A DNA stretch of 10,067 nucleotides from positions 1-10,067 of the forward strand of contig JAJZRK010000123.1 in assembly GCA_021802745.1 (NCBI GenBank). Direction: 5' to 3'. The position numbers were made by a program, and so were the translations under genes. Positions within the stretch are counted from its first letter, which is position 1, and each line of letters starts with the position of its first letter. Origin of the DNA: a bacterium (GTDB lineage: Bacteria; Gemmatimonadota; Gemmatimonadetes; Gemmatimonadales; Gemmatimonadaceae). The notes beneath the pieces are model-generated. The model saw only the letters and a program-made list of their open reading frames with translations. It searched no databases and was not told where the DNA came from. Below are positions 1 through 6,485 of the stretch, one piece after another.

Positions 1-219
1 CAGCAACTCGGCCGGGTTGCATTTCTGCACGGTCTTGGCCGATGGGTACTTGATGTTGGTCGCGCGAGTGCCGCGCGCCATGCCGCCCGGAGCACCCCGG
101 CCGCCCATTCCCCCGCCGCGGCGGCCGCCTCCCATTCCACCCATGCCGCCACCGGGCATTTGGGACATCGCCGGCTGCGCAATCCACAGCAAGGCCGTCA
201 CCAGCAACAGACGACGCAC
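1..219 (-). CDS. Secreted Gly/Met-rich protein, 3' end outside window (partial)
   Basis: The first 73 codons of a minus-strand gene that runs off the left edge. The GTG start is chosen because AAGGAG sits 6 bases upstream and because it gives a textbook Sec signal peptide: two Arg, then a hydrophobic stretch to about residue 18, ending Ala-Met-Ser-Gln. The next ~30 residues are low-complexity Gly/Met/Arg with repeated GGMGG-like units. A normal-looking segment with one Cys follows (TNIKYPSAKTVQKCNPAELL). The protein is therefore probably exported to the periplasm or surface. The family is not recognisable from this fragment. Small periplasmic Spy/CpxP-like proteins sometimes have Gly/Met-rich N-termini, and the low-complexity stretch could alternatively bind metal, but neither can be tested without the missing C-terminus. 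The existence of the gene is well supported; its function is unknown. Confidence 0.75.
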   Translation of the reverse strand, partial: MRRLLLVTALLWIAQPAMSQMPGGGMGGMGGGRRGGGMGGRGAPGGMARGTRATNIKYPSAKTVQKCNPAELL

Positions 220-225
220 AGCGTG

Positions 226-231
226 CTCCTT
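226..231 (-). promoter_or_regulatory. Shine-Dalgarno AAGGAG of the Gly/Met-rich gene
   Basis: AAGGAG on the minus strand lies 6 bases before the GTG at 219. It decides this non-ATG start, which is too short to be noticed otherwise because the gene is cut by the window edge. Confidence 0.75.
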
Positions 232-384
232 AATGATTGTCCATGGCCAGAGACACTCGATCGCCCCTGTACCCTCGGAGGGCAGGTCGGGCTTGCCAGC
301 GGAAGTACCCGCTACGGTCGCCGCAGGTTCGCGGGGGAACCCGAGGAGCGCTGCGCCGGGACCGGTGGTTGCGCCGGCAATGCG

Positions 385-1764
385 TCATCGCCGCGTCCAC
401 ATTGCCACCACCGCGCACGTGCCGTCCCCCGTGCGCCACTCGAAGGGCGCCGACGTCACATCGGGGTACGCCTCGACGGCCAGCACCTGATCGGGCCGCG
501 CGGTGGCATCCAGCACCTCGATGCCTTCGATGGCCCGCACGCCGTTCACGTAGACGCCGATCTTCTGGCAGCGCGCGCCGGTGATGGTGTTGCGCGCACG
601 AACATCCGTGGGGCTCAGCACGGTGAAGCCGCGGGCATTCGAGAGCAGGTCGGTGACGCGCTGCGCGCTCAGCAGTTGCGGACTGCCCGGCAGGAAGACG
701 GAGCCGCTGGCGATGCGGTGCCGCGCCAGCACCGCGTCGAGCACGTTGATCACCAGGTCGGCCCGTCCGTTGATGGTCACCGCGTCCAGGCGCTGGGCCT
801 GGTCGCTGACACGCACCAGCAGCGTGGAATTGAGGCGCGACGAGGCATTGGCCAGCATCGAACGCGGTTCAACGCCGATCGCGCGGACTTCCATCATCCA
901 CGTGCCGACAGGAAGGTCCAGCACCGCAAACGCGCCGTCGGAGATGGGCACTTCGCGGTCGAGCGCCGGAATCCGCACGCGCCCGCTCACCACCGGCTGG
1001 TTCCGTTCGGACAGGACGCGGCCGCGCACCTCGGCGATGCCCTTGCTCACCGCCGTATCCACGAGCCACAGGTCCTGCCGCAGCGCCCCATTCTCCGGAA
1101 TCGTCACCGGGCCGGTGATTTCGCGAGTGCCGGCGGCGCGCACCTCCAGCGAGAGCACCACGCCGGATGGGATGTTGCACATGCTGAACATGCCGTCATC
1201 GGCTACCATTTCGGTGGCGCGTCCGGGTGCCGTGCGCACCATGCCGGGCTCCGTCGAGACGGTGCTCCACGTGGCCGTGACCGTGACGCCGGCGGCTGGG
1301 CGGCGGGTCGCGGCGAAACGCACGAACCCGGCGAGCAGCGCATTGTCAGCGGCGCTGGCCGCCGGCCCTCCGCACCGCAACATCCGCACGATTCCCCCGG
1401 ACGGGATGCTCATGTCCATGACGGCAACAGAGTCCCGGGCGAGGTCCACGCCTTGCACCGGCGCCTCGAGTCCGAGCAGGTCGAGCGCCTCATGATAGAA
1501 GCCCAGCACGTACTTGCCGGAGGGAATTCCTCCAAGCGAGAAACGTCCCTCGATGTCGGTGCGCGTGGTGAATGGCGTCCCTGCTCCCTCGCGCAGCGCC
1601 ATGTGCACCTCGGCGCCGATGAGTGGTGCCTGAGCGACCGAGTCGTAGAGGACGCCCTTCACCACGTGGGACTGGGCCGTCGCGCGCTGCGCGGCAAGCG
1701 GCGTCGGCTGGACGGACGCGCAAAGGACGACGACGAGCGCACAGCAGGTCGCGCGTGCGAGCAT
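385..1764 (-). CDS. Secreted carboxypeptidase-regulatory-like repeat protein with orphan TonB-plug-like C-terminus
   Basis: 459 residues. A signal peptide (1 to about 26, ending LAAQ) is followed by three related beta-sandwich units typical of the carboxypeptidase regulatory-like fold. Their hallmark turns are DIEGRFSLGGIPSGKY (70-85), DDGMFSMCNIPSG (189-201) and DGAFAVLDLPVGTW (276-289). Residues ~326-459 resemble a TonB-receptor plug: LLSNARGF (373-380), VYVNGVR (404-410), VEAYP (430-434) and a closing C-A-V-V-A-M-W-T-R. Cys399 and Cys450 could pair. No beta-barrel follows, so it cannot be a TonB receptor itself. A periplasmic or surface binding/scaffold role is inference. The ATG at 1764 is chosen because it puts the signal peptide at the N-terminus, although no Shine-Dalgarno is visible. 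A GTG at 1848, just after the upstream stop, would add 28 hydrophilic residues. Such proteins are common in Gemmatimonadota-type genomes, usually annotated only by domain. Confidence 0.85.
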   Translation of the reverse strand: MLARATCCALVVVLCASVQPTPLAAQRATAQSHVVKGVLYDSVAQAPLIGAEVHMALREGAGTPFTTRTDIEGRFSLGGIPSGKYVLGFYHEALDLLGLEAPVQGVDLARDSVAVMDMSIPSGGIVRMLRCGGPAASAADNALLAGFVRFAATRRPAAGVTVTATWSTVSTEPGMVRTAPGRATEMVADDGMFSMCNIPSGVVLSLEVRAAGTREITGPVTIPENGALRQDLWLVDTAVSKGIAEVRGRVLSERNQPVVSGRVRIPALDREVPISDGAFAVLDLPVGTWMMEVRAIGVEPRSMLANASSRLNSTLLVRVSDQAQRLDAVTINGRADLVINVLDAVLARHRIASGSVFLPGSPQLLSAQRVTDLLSNARGFTVLSPTDVRARNTITGARCQKIGVYVNGVRAIEGIEVLDATARPDQVLAVEAYPDVTSAPFEWRTGDGTCAVVAMWTRR

Positions 1765-1853
1765 GAGGGGGGCCGGTTGGTGCGACTCTCGGAATCTGGC
1801 CTCCTCGTGACGCGGATGCCACTCCTGCGCATCCCCAGCGGACGCCACAGTCC

Positions 1854-2441
1854 CTACTTCCCGGGTGCGGGGAAGATCGTGTCGGATGGGACCGTGCGCG
1901 TGCAGGCCACGCGCACCTCAATCGTGTCGCTTGGCACATACGTCGAATCCGAGTCGTCGCCGCCGTCCCAACGTCCCTCGAGCAGGCAGGTGACACGCCC
2001 GCGATGGACGCCCTGCACCGTGCCATCCGGTCCGTCGGCGGAAATCATCGTGCGATCGCTTCACCCGCGTGCGGTGAATCCTCGCAGTACCGTGTCGACC
2101 GAGAACGCCTCGCGCCGCGTCCGTCCGGCGGCAAGGACGCGGCAGGCCCACCGCCCGGCGGAGCCGTGCCAGAGCGAATCGAACGGCACGGCTGGCTCCC
2201 ACTGCGTTTCGACACTGGAGACCTGCCGCAGCAATGTGTCGCCCAGGAGGCAACCCGCCTGCTCGGCGGTTCCGACTCGTGGATCCCTGCGCACCACAAC
2301 CCCCGAGTCTGCCTGACTGCGGCTCGTTGCGGACCGTGTGCCTTCGCTCGGCTCACACGCCACCGAAGCGATGAGACACGCGAAAAAGACAAGCCACGCA
2401 TGCGCGGGCATCACTCGGTTCACATGGCGCAGGGAAGACAC
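1854..2441 (-). pseudogene. Small lipoprotein gene interrupted by one in-frame TGA
   Basis: One reading frame runs from GTG at 2441 to TAG at 1854, broken only by TGA at 2061-2063 (codon 127 of 196). The start is supported by GGAGG 5 bases upstream, in the 11-base gap after the VF530 stop. Residues 1-28 form a lipoprotein-type signal (two Arg, then LVFFACLIASVA) with candidate lipidated Cys29; the lipobox SVAC is slightly atypical. Before the TGA the mature chain has two more Cys, and after it another two (VTCLLEG, VRVACTR), which would suit two disulfides. The downstream 65+ codons remain open in the same frame and keep a protein-like composition. The ATG at 2048 lacks a ribosome site, so this is unlikely to be a separate gene. 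The simplest readings are a nonsense mutation (TGG to TGA would restore Gly-Trp-Ser-Asp) or a base-call error. No family is recognised. GTG at 2423 or ATG at 2411 are alternative starts. Confidence 0.65.
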
Positions 2442-2446
2442 GCAGG

Positions 2447-2451
2447 CCTCC
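2447..2451 (-). promoter_or_regulatory. Shine-Dalgarno GGAGG of the lipoprotein gene
   Basis: GGAGG on the minus strand stands 5 bases before GTG 2441 and just after the VF530 stop codon (2453-2455). It fixes the lipoprotein start and indicates that the two genes are translated from one message. Confidence 0.65.
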
Positions 2452-2452
2452 G

Positions 2453-2713
2453 TCAGCGGCCCGTATCGCTCAGCGCGCGCACCTTCACCAGGTCGAGGTA
2501 CATCCGCTCGACCTTGGCCCGTGCCCACGGCGTGCGCCGCAGGAACTTCAGGCTCGACTGCACGCTGGGGTCGCTCGTGAAGCAGGCAATGCGCACGCGG
2601 CGCCCCAAGCGTTCCCAGCCGAGTTCGTTGACCATCTCGTTCAGCATCCGCTCGAGGGTCACGCCGTGCAGCGGGTCAGGCGTGCGGGGAGGGCGTTCCG
2701 GCGGCGTGTCCAT
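2453..2713 (-). CDS. VF530 family (DUF2132) small DNA-binding protein
   Basis: An 86-residue protein whose central part is the VF530/DUF2132 domain. The block DPLHGVTLERMLNEMV is followed by the ELGW motif, the conserved CFTSDPSVQSSLKFLRRTPWAR and a closing arginine/lysine-rich helix (VERMYLDLVK). This is the usual size for the family, whose members are compact helical proteins of the cytoplasm annotated as DNA-binding from structure; their biological role is not settled. The first ~12 residues are Pro-rich and probably disordered. ATG at 2713 is the only reasonable start; no clear ribosome site precedes it. The gene is divergent from the YaiI-like gene (108-base gap) and is followed after 11 bases by the lipoprotein gene, probably on one transcript. 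Family assignment is confident from the motif string; the cellular function is not. Confidence 0.9.
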   Translation of the reverse strand: MDTPPERPPRTPDPLHGVTLERMLNEMVNELGWERLGRRVRIACFTSDPSVQSSLKFLRRTPWARAKVERMYLDLVKVRALSDTGR

Positions 2714-2808
2714 GATGCCGAACGATTGCCTCGGCGACCACCGCGCGCCAGCGGTCGGCGTCGGCCATCCGCGTCAGAGACCGAGGGCAGGAGCCGCTCG
2801 CCAGGCGC

Positions 2809-2814
2809 TATCTT
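2809..2814 (+). promoter_or_regulatory. Putative -10 element (TATCTT) of yaiI-like gene, leaderless type
   Basis: TATCTT fits TAnnnT and lies exactly 7 bases before ATG 2822. Transcription would then begin at or within a base or two of the A of the start codon. No Shine-Dalgarno precedes this ATG and no good -35 is visible at 16-19 bases. The next plus-strand gene has the same spacing. Confidence 0.45.
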
Positions 2815-2821
2815 TCGCCGC

Positions 2822-3280
2822 ATGAAGCTGTGGATTGACGCCGACGCCACTCCCGTGGCGGTCAAGCAGGTCTGCTACCGAGCTTCTGATCGCCTGAAGC
2901 TCGACACGGTGCTGGTGGCGAACCAGCGCGTGCAGCTCCCGACGGGGTACGTGCACCTCTCCGCGGTGCGCGTTGACGCGGGTTCTGACGAGGCCGATCG
3001 CTATATCGCCGAAAATGCCGAATCGGGTGACGTGGCCGTGACGGCCGACATTCCGCTGGCCGCGCTCCTCGTCCCCAAGGGCGTGGCGGTCATCGACCCA
3101 CGGGGCGAGGTGCATAGCGCCGAGAGCATTGGCGAACGCCTGTCGGTTCGCCATTTCATGGACGGACTGCGCAGCGCCGGCGTCGAAACCGGCGGACACG
3201 CCGCTTTCAGCGCGCGCGACACGCAGGCGTTCGCCAACGCGCTAGACCGGGCGCTGACGCGCGCGATGCGCGCGCGCTGA
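2822..3280 (+). CDS. yaiI: YaiI/YqxD family (DUF188) PIN-like protein
   Basis: 152 residues, full length for the family (E. coli YaiI is about 150). The N-terminal MKLWIDADATP carries Asp6 and Asp8. Further acidic positions follow in DAGSDEAD (Asp56, Asp59) and VTADIPLAA (Asp76), the pattern expected for a PIN/NYN-like fold with a metal site. Other family blocks are LVANQ, DPRGEVH, RLSVRHFMD, ETGG and the C-terminal RDTQAFANALDR. A cytoplasmic nuclease-like role is inferred from the fold; no substrate is established. One oddity is that the usual Cys of the DADACP motif is Thr10 here. The ATG is chosen from the conserved N-terminus. It has no Shine-Dalgarno but a TATCTT box 7 bases upstream, suggesting a leaderless message. 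The gene ends in a GC-only hairpin (GCGCGC-GAT-GCGCGC, 3259-3273) within the last codons, and the amylase promoter begins only 5 bases later. Confidence 0.93.
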   Translation: MKLWIDADATPVAVKQVCYRASDRLKLDTVLVANQRVQLPTGYVHLSAVRVDAGSDEADRYIAENAESGDVAVTADIPLAALLVPKGVAVIDPRGEVHSAESIGERLSVRHFMDGLRSAGVETGGHAAFSARDTQAFANALDRALTRAMRAR

Positions 3281-3285
3281 GATGG

Positions 3286-3314
3286 TTGCCCCGGCTCCGC
3301 CGGGTCTGTAGCGT
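3286..3314 (+). promoter_or_regulatory. Putative promoter of GH13 gene: -35 TTGCCC, 17-base spacer, -10 TAGCGT
   Basis: TTGCCC (3286-3291) and TAGCGT (3309-3314) are separated by an ideal 17 bases. The -10 ends 7 bases before ATG 3322. This predicts a leaderless transcript, consistent with the lack of a Shine-Dalgarno. Matches to consensus are moderate (4/6 and 3/6), so the spacing carries most of the weight. Confidence 0.45.
3290..3304 (+). other. Perfect inverted repeat (6-bp stem, 3-base loop) inside the amylase promoter
   Basis: CCCGGC-TCC-GCCGGG occupies the spacer between the putative -35 and -10 boxes and overlaps the last two bases of the -35. As RNA it would form a stable hairpin just after the YaiI-like stop, but only TCTGT follows rather than a U-tract, so it would be a weak terminator. 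It may be the 3' end structure of the upstream transcript, or chance in GC-rich DNA. Confidence 0.4.
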
Positions 3315-3321
3315 CCTTTGT

Positions 3322-4962
3322 ATGTCCCGCTGTCGTGCCGTCCACGCCGCGATACTCCTCGCGACTCTCGTCAGTGCCAGCGCCTCGGCGCAGCCGAGGA
3401 TGCCACTCAGCACCCCGCCGACCGCGTCCTGGGTGCAGGGCGCCACCTGCTACGAAGTGTTCGTGCGCTCCTTCCGCGACAGCGACGGCGATGGCATTGG
3501 CGACCTCAACGGGTTGATCGCCGCGCTCGACTACATCAACGACGGCAACCCGCGCAGCACGCGATCGCTGGGTGCGCGCTGCCTGTGGCTGATGCCCATC
3601 ATGGAGTCGCCGGGTTATCACGGCTATGACGTGAGCGACTACTATCGCGTGGCGCGTGCGTACGGCACCAACGACGACTTCAAGCGGCTCATGACCGAGT
3701 CGCACAAACGCGGCATCAAGGTGCTCGTGGACATGGTGCTCAACCACACGTCCAGCGAGTACCCCCCGTTCCAGAGCGCCCTGCGCGACCCTGCGTCACC
3801 GTATCGCTCGTGGTTCCGGTTCTCGCCCACGCGGGGCCCCGACAATCGCTGGGGAAACAACAACTGGCACCGTTCACCGGAGCGCGACGAGTACTACTAC
3901 GGCTTCTTCTGGCGGGGGATGCCTGACCTGAACTACGAAGGCCCCGCGGCGCTCAACGAAATGAAGAAGGTGGCGTCGTTCTGGCTGCACGAGATGGGCG
4001 CCGACGGCTTTCGGCTCGACGCCGTGCGGTACCTCGTCGAGGACGGTGCCACCGTGGACGACACGCCGCGCACGCATGCCGTGCTGCGCGAGTACGGCGC
4101 CTACGTGCGGAAGTCCAAGCCCGGTGCCTTCACCATCGGCGAGGTCTTTGACAGCACGGGCACGCTGCTGACGTACTATCCCGACCAACTGGATGCCTAC
4201 TTCGCCTTCGAGATCGCCGACTCGCTCATCGCCGGTGTGCGTCGCGGCGATGCCCGCGGCATTCTCGCGCCGGTGTTGCGGCTGCAGGGCGCGCTGCCGG
4301 CGGAACGCTGGGCGCCATTCCTGCGCAACCACGACCAGCCGCGCACACGCACGGAGTTTGGCGGCGACTGGGGCAAGGCGCGCGTGGCGTCGCTGCTCCT
4401 GCTCACGCTGCCCGGTCTGCCGTTTGTGTACTACGGTGAGGAGTTGGGCATGACGGGCCCGAAGCCCGACGAGCTCATCCGCACGCCGATGGCGTGGTCC
4501 CGCGCGGCGCCGCATGCCGGCTTCACCACCGGCACCCCGTGGCAGCCGCTGGCCTCTGACTCGCTCGAGGCGAATGTCGAGACGCAGGATCGCGATCCGC
4601 ATTCCCTGCTGAACCTGCATCGCACGCTCATCCGCCTGCGTGCGGCGACACCGGCACTCGGTCGCGGTGCGTTGATCCCGCTCGCCACGAACGACCCGGC
4701 GGCCGTCGCCTTCCTGCGGCACGACGCTACGGGCGCCGTGCTCGTGATCGTCAACGTCGGGCAGGCAGCCCTGACGTCCGTGCAAATCACGTCGACCGAC
4801 GATGCCCCGCGGTTCCGGCGGCTGGCGCCGTGCACGCTGTACGGCCCGTCGCGCGGCCCCACGCTCCGGCTCGACGCCGCCAGGCGACTGACCGCAACCG
4901 CCGACCTTCCCGGCCACTCCGGATTCGTCATCACGCTCGGCGGCAACATCACGGCGCCGTGA
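3322..4962 (+). CDS. Secreted GH13 alpha-amylase-type glycoside hydrolase (MPDLN type)
   Basis: 546 residues. A Sec signal peptide (1-23, cleavage after Ala-Ser-Ala) leads into a complete GH13 (beta/alpha)8 barrel. The conserved regions are all present: DMVLNH (Asp137-His142), GFRLDAVRY with nucleophile Asp233, GEVF with acid/base Glu274, and RNHD with transition-state Asp338. An Asp-rich DSDGDGIGD loop (53-61) looks like the Ca-binding loop of the oligo-1,6-glucosidase branch. MPDLN (200-204) is the fifth conserved region typical of the group intermediate between oligo-1,6-glucosidases (QPDLN) and neopullulanases (MPKLN), i.e. GH13_36-like. A C-terminal beta-sandwich (~470-546) ends the chain. 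The enzyme should hydrolyse alpha-1,4-glucans or maltodextrins outside the cytoplasm; exact specificity cannot be read from sequence. ATG 3322 is preferred over ATG 3286 because it gives a clean signal peptide and lies 7 bases after a TAGCGT box. It is followed by an intrinsic terminator. Confidence 0.94.
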   Translation: MSRCRAVHAAILLATLVSASASAQPRMPLSTPPTASWVQGATCYEVFVRSFRDSDGDGIGDLNGLIAALDYINDGNPRSTRSLGARCLWLMPIMESPGYHGYDVSDYYRVARAYGTNDDFKRLMTESHKRGIKVLVDMVLNHTSSEYPPFQSALRDPASPYRSWFRFSPTRGPDNRWGNNNWHRSPERDEYYYGFFWRGMPDLNYEGPAALNEMKKVASFWLHEMGADGFRLDAVRYLVEDGATVDDTPRTHAVLREYGAYVRKSKPGAFTIGEVFDSTGTLLTYYPDQLDAYFAFEIADSLIAGVRRGDARGILAPVLRLQGALPAERWAPFLRNHDQPRTRTEFGGDWGKARVASLLLLTLPGLPFVYYGEELGMTGPKPDELIRTPMAWSRAAPHAGFTTGTPWQPLASDSLEANVETQDRDPHSLLNLHRTLIRLRAATPALGRGALIPLATNDPAAVAFLRHDATGAVLVIVNVGQAALTSVQITSTDDAPRFRRLAPCTLYGPSRGPTLRLDAARRLTATADLPGHSGFVITLGGNITAP

Positions 4963-4994
4963 CGTTCCACGATGGACGTCCGGGCACCGCACGC

Positions 4995-5030
4995 GGCCCG
5001 CCGGCATGCACCTGCGGGCCTTATTTGTAT
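4995..5030 (+). terminator. Rho-independent terminator after the plus-strand GH13 gene
   Basis: A perfect 7-bp stem, GGCCCGC (4995-5001) with GCGGGCC (5014-5020), and a 12-base loop are followed directly by TTATTTGTAT. It starts 33 bases after the stop at 4962, in the 78-base gap between the convergent genes. Read on the minus strand the stem is followed by GC-rich sequence, so it should act only for the plus-strand gene. Confidence 0.75.
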
Positions 5031-5040
5031 CACTGTGCTA

Positions 5041-6423
5041 CTATTTACTCCTGCGGAAGATCCGCACGCCCCACGGCTCGAGCGTCAGCGCCGGCACCGC
5101 GGCAGGCGCGGCCGATGCGGCCCACGGCGTGATCTCGGTGTACCCTGCCCCGGCCACTTCCACGGCGCCGCTGAACGCACGGTTCGTGAGGTTCACCGCC
5201 ACCAGCACTTCCTCCGTTGCATCCGAGCGCACGAACGTGATCACGCGGTCTTCGTCCGTATTCCGCACCCAGGTGGTCGCCCCGCCGCGCAGGGCGGGGT
5301 GCGCGCGGCGTAACGGTATCATCCCCTCGAAGAACCGCGGAAATTCGGGCCGGCGCTCCTTCATCTGCCACCAGACCGGCATCTTCTCGAACAGCGCCGG
5401 CGCGAAGCTCTCAGTGGCGTCACCCACTTCGTTGCCGTTGTAGAGCAGCGGCACGCCATCCATCGTGAATACCAGCGCGAACGCGGCCAAGGCGGCGCGC
5501 TCGCCGAAGAACGTGATCGCGCGTTTTTCGTCATGGTTATCCGCGATCCGCAGGTGCAGCGCGCCCTTGGGGTAGTTGCGGCGCTCCGCCTCCCATTCCT
5601 CGCGCACGGCGCGCGCACTGCGGTTGCCGAGGATAGCATCCTTGAGTGCGTGATAGACCGGCCATCCATAGTCGAGGTCGAACGCGCTCGTCAGCAGCTC
5701 GGGTTCGTGCGACTCGGCGAGCATCACGATGTCCGGCTTGATCTGCTCGAGGTTGCGCCGTGCCTCTTCCCAGAAGTCGGTGGGCACCTCACCCGCCACA
5801 TCGCACCGGAACCCGTCGAGGTCGAACTCGCGCAGCCAGTACTGCAGCACCCCGTGCATGTACGTGCGCGTCGCCGGGTTGCCGTAATTCAGCGCCGCCA
5901 CGTCCGTCCAGTCGTAGGGCGACAGGATCTGCCCCGAGGTGTCGCGCCGATAGTACGACGGCGTCTTCATCAGGACGTTGTCCCAGGCGCTGTGGTTGGC
6001 GACCACGTCAATGATCACCTTGAGTCCCACGCGGTGCGCCTCGCGCACCAGCCGCCTGAGGTCATCCTTGGTGCCGTACGCCGGGTTCACATCCATATAG
6101 TCCCGCACGGCGTACGGACTGCCGATGGACCCTTTCTTCTTCACCACGCCCAGGGGGTGGATCGGCATCAGCCAGACGATCGTCACGCCCAGCTTCTGCA
6201 GCTCGGGCAACCGGGCAGTCACCGCGTTGAACGTCCCTTCGGACGAGAAGGTCCGGACGTTCAGTTCGTAAATGACGCCGTCGCGCACCCACGGAGCCGC
6301 CGGCCGCGTGTCGAGTGCGCGCACGTCGCGGCGGACCTGGGCATGCAGTGGTGTCGCGGCGTGCAGCGCCGCCACGGCGGCCAGCGTGAAGACGACGAAT
6401 CGGCGGGCAAGAAGGGCGGACAC
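5041..6423 (-). CDS. Secreted GH13 alpha-amylase family glycoside hydrolase, second type
   Basis: 460 residues. The signal peptide (1-28, ending LHAQ) is followed by a compact GH13 barrel. Catalytic regions are IIDVVANH (137-144), DGFRCDVAG with nucleophile Asp208, MLAESHE with acid/base Glu237, and ADNHDEKRA with Asp298. The WLMPIHPLG block (84-92) and SPYAVRDY (102-109) mark the substrate side of the early barrel. The fifth region reads VAALNY rather than MPDLN, and a Cys precedes the nucleophile, so this is a different GH13 branch from its convergent neighbour. A small C-terminal beta domain (~380-460) completes it. It should cleave alpha-glucans in the periplasm or outside; the subfamily is not assigned. 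GTG 6423 is chosen for GGAG 8 bases upstream and a correct signal peptide; an in-frame TTG at 6489 would add 22 residues. It lies 111 bases downstream of ggt on the same strand. Confidence 0.92.
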   Translation of the reverse strand: MSALLARRFVVFTLAAVAALHAATPLHAQVRRDVRALDTRPAAPWVRDGVIYELNVRTFSSEGTFNAVTARLPELQKLGVTIVWLMPIHPLGVVKKKGSIGSPYAVRDYMDVNPAYGTKDDLRRLVREAHRVGLKVIIDVVANHSAWDNVLMKTPSYYRRDTSGQILSPYDWTDVAALNYGNPATRTYMHGVLQYWLREFDLDGFRCDVAGEVPTDFWEEARRNLEQIKPDIVMLAESHEPELLTSAFDLDYGWPVYHALKDAILGNRSARAVREEWEAERRNYPKGALHLRIADNHDEKRAITFFGERAALAAFALVFTMDGVPLLYNGNEVGDATESFAPALFEKMPVWWQMKERRPEFPRFFEGMIPLRRAHPALRGGATTWVRNTDEDRVITFVRSDATEEVLVAVNLTNRAFSGAVEVAGAGYTEITPWAASAAPAAVPALTLEPWGVRIFRRSK

Positions 6424-6431
6424 GCGCAGGT

Positions 6432-6435
6432 CTCC
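6432..6435 (-). promoter_or_regulatory. Shine-Dalgarno GGAG of the minus-strand GH13 gene
   Basis: GGAG on the minus strand lies 8 bases before GTG 6423 and favours this start over the upstream in-frame TTG at 6489. Confidence 0.6.
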
Positions 6436-6485
6436 AGGACAGGGGCAGGCGATGCGCACCGAGCACGCACCGTACGCCGACCCTG

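Noticed and set aside
230..439. A 69-codon minus-strand open frame between the regulatory-repeat gene and the Gly/Met-rich gene
   Set aside because: It overlaps the end of the larger gene in another frame, lacks a ribosome site and has shadow-type composition (Arg, Gly, His).
2061..2063. TGA as a selenocysteine codon in the lipoprotein gene
   Set aside because: The protein resembles no selenoprotein family I know, and no convincing SECIS-like hairpin is visible just downstream. A TGG-to-TGA change is simpler.
160..2316. A 718-codon open frame on the plus strand, antisense to the regulatory-repeat protein and the lipoprotein gene
   Set aside because: The translation is Arg/His/Gly-rich with no domain, signal or ribosome site. 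Long antisense open frames are expected where GC-rich third positions exclude stops, and the minus-strand products have real motifs.
3259..3273. GCGCGC-GAT-GCGCGC hairpin as a terminator of the YaiI-like gene
   Set aside because: It lies within the coding sequence and is not followed by a U-tract. Alternating GC runs are common in this composition.
3874..5007. A 377-codon minus-strand open frame antisense to the first GH13 gene
   Set aside because: Composition is Arg/Ala/Gly-rich without motifs, while the plus strand encodes all GH13 catalytic regions.
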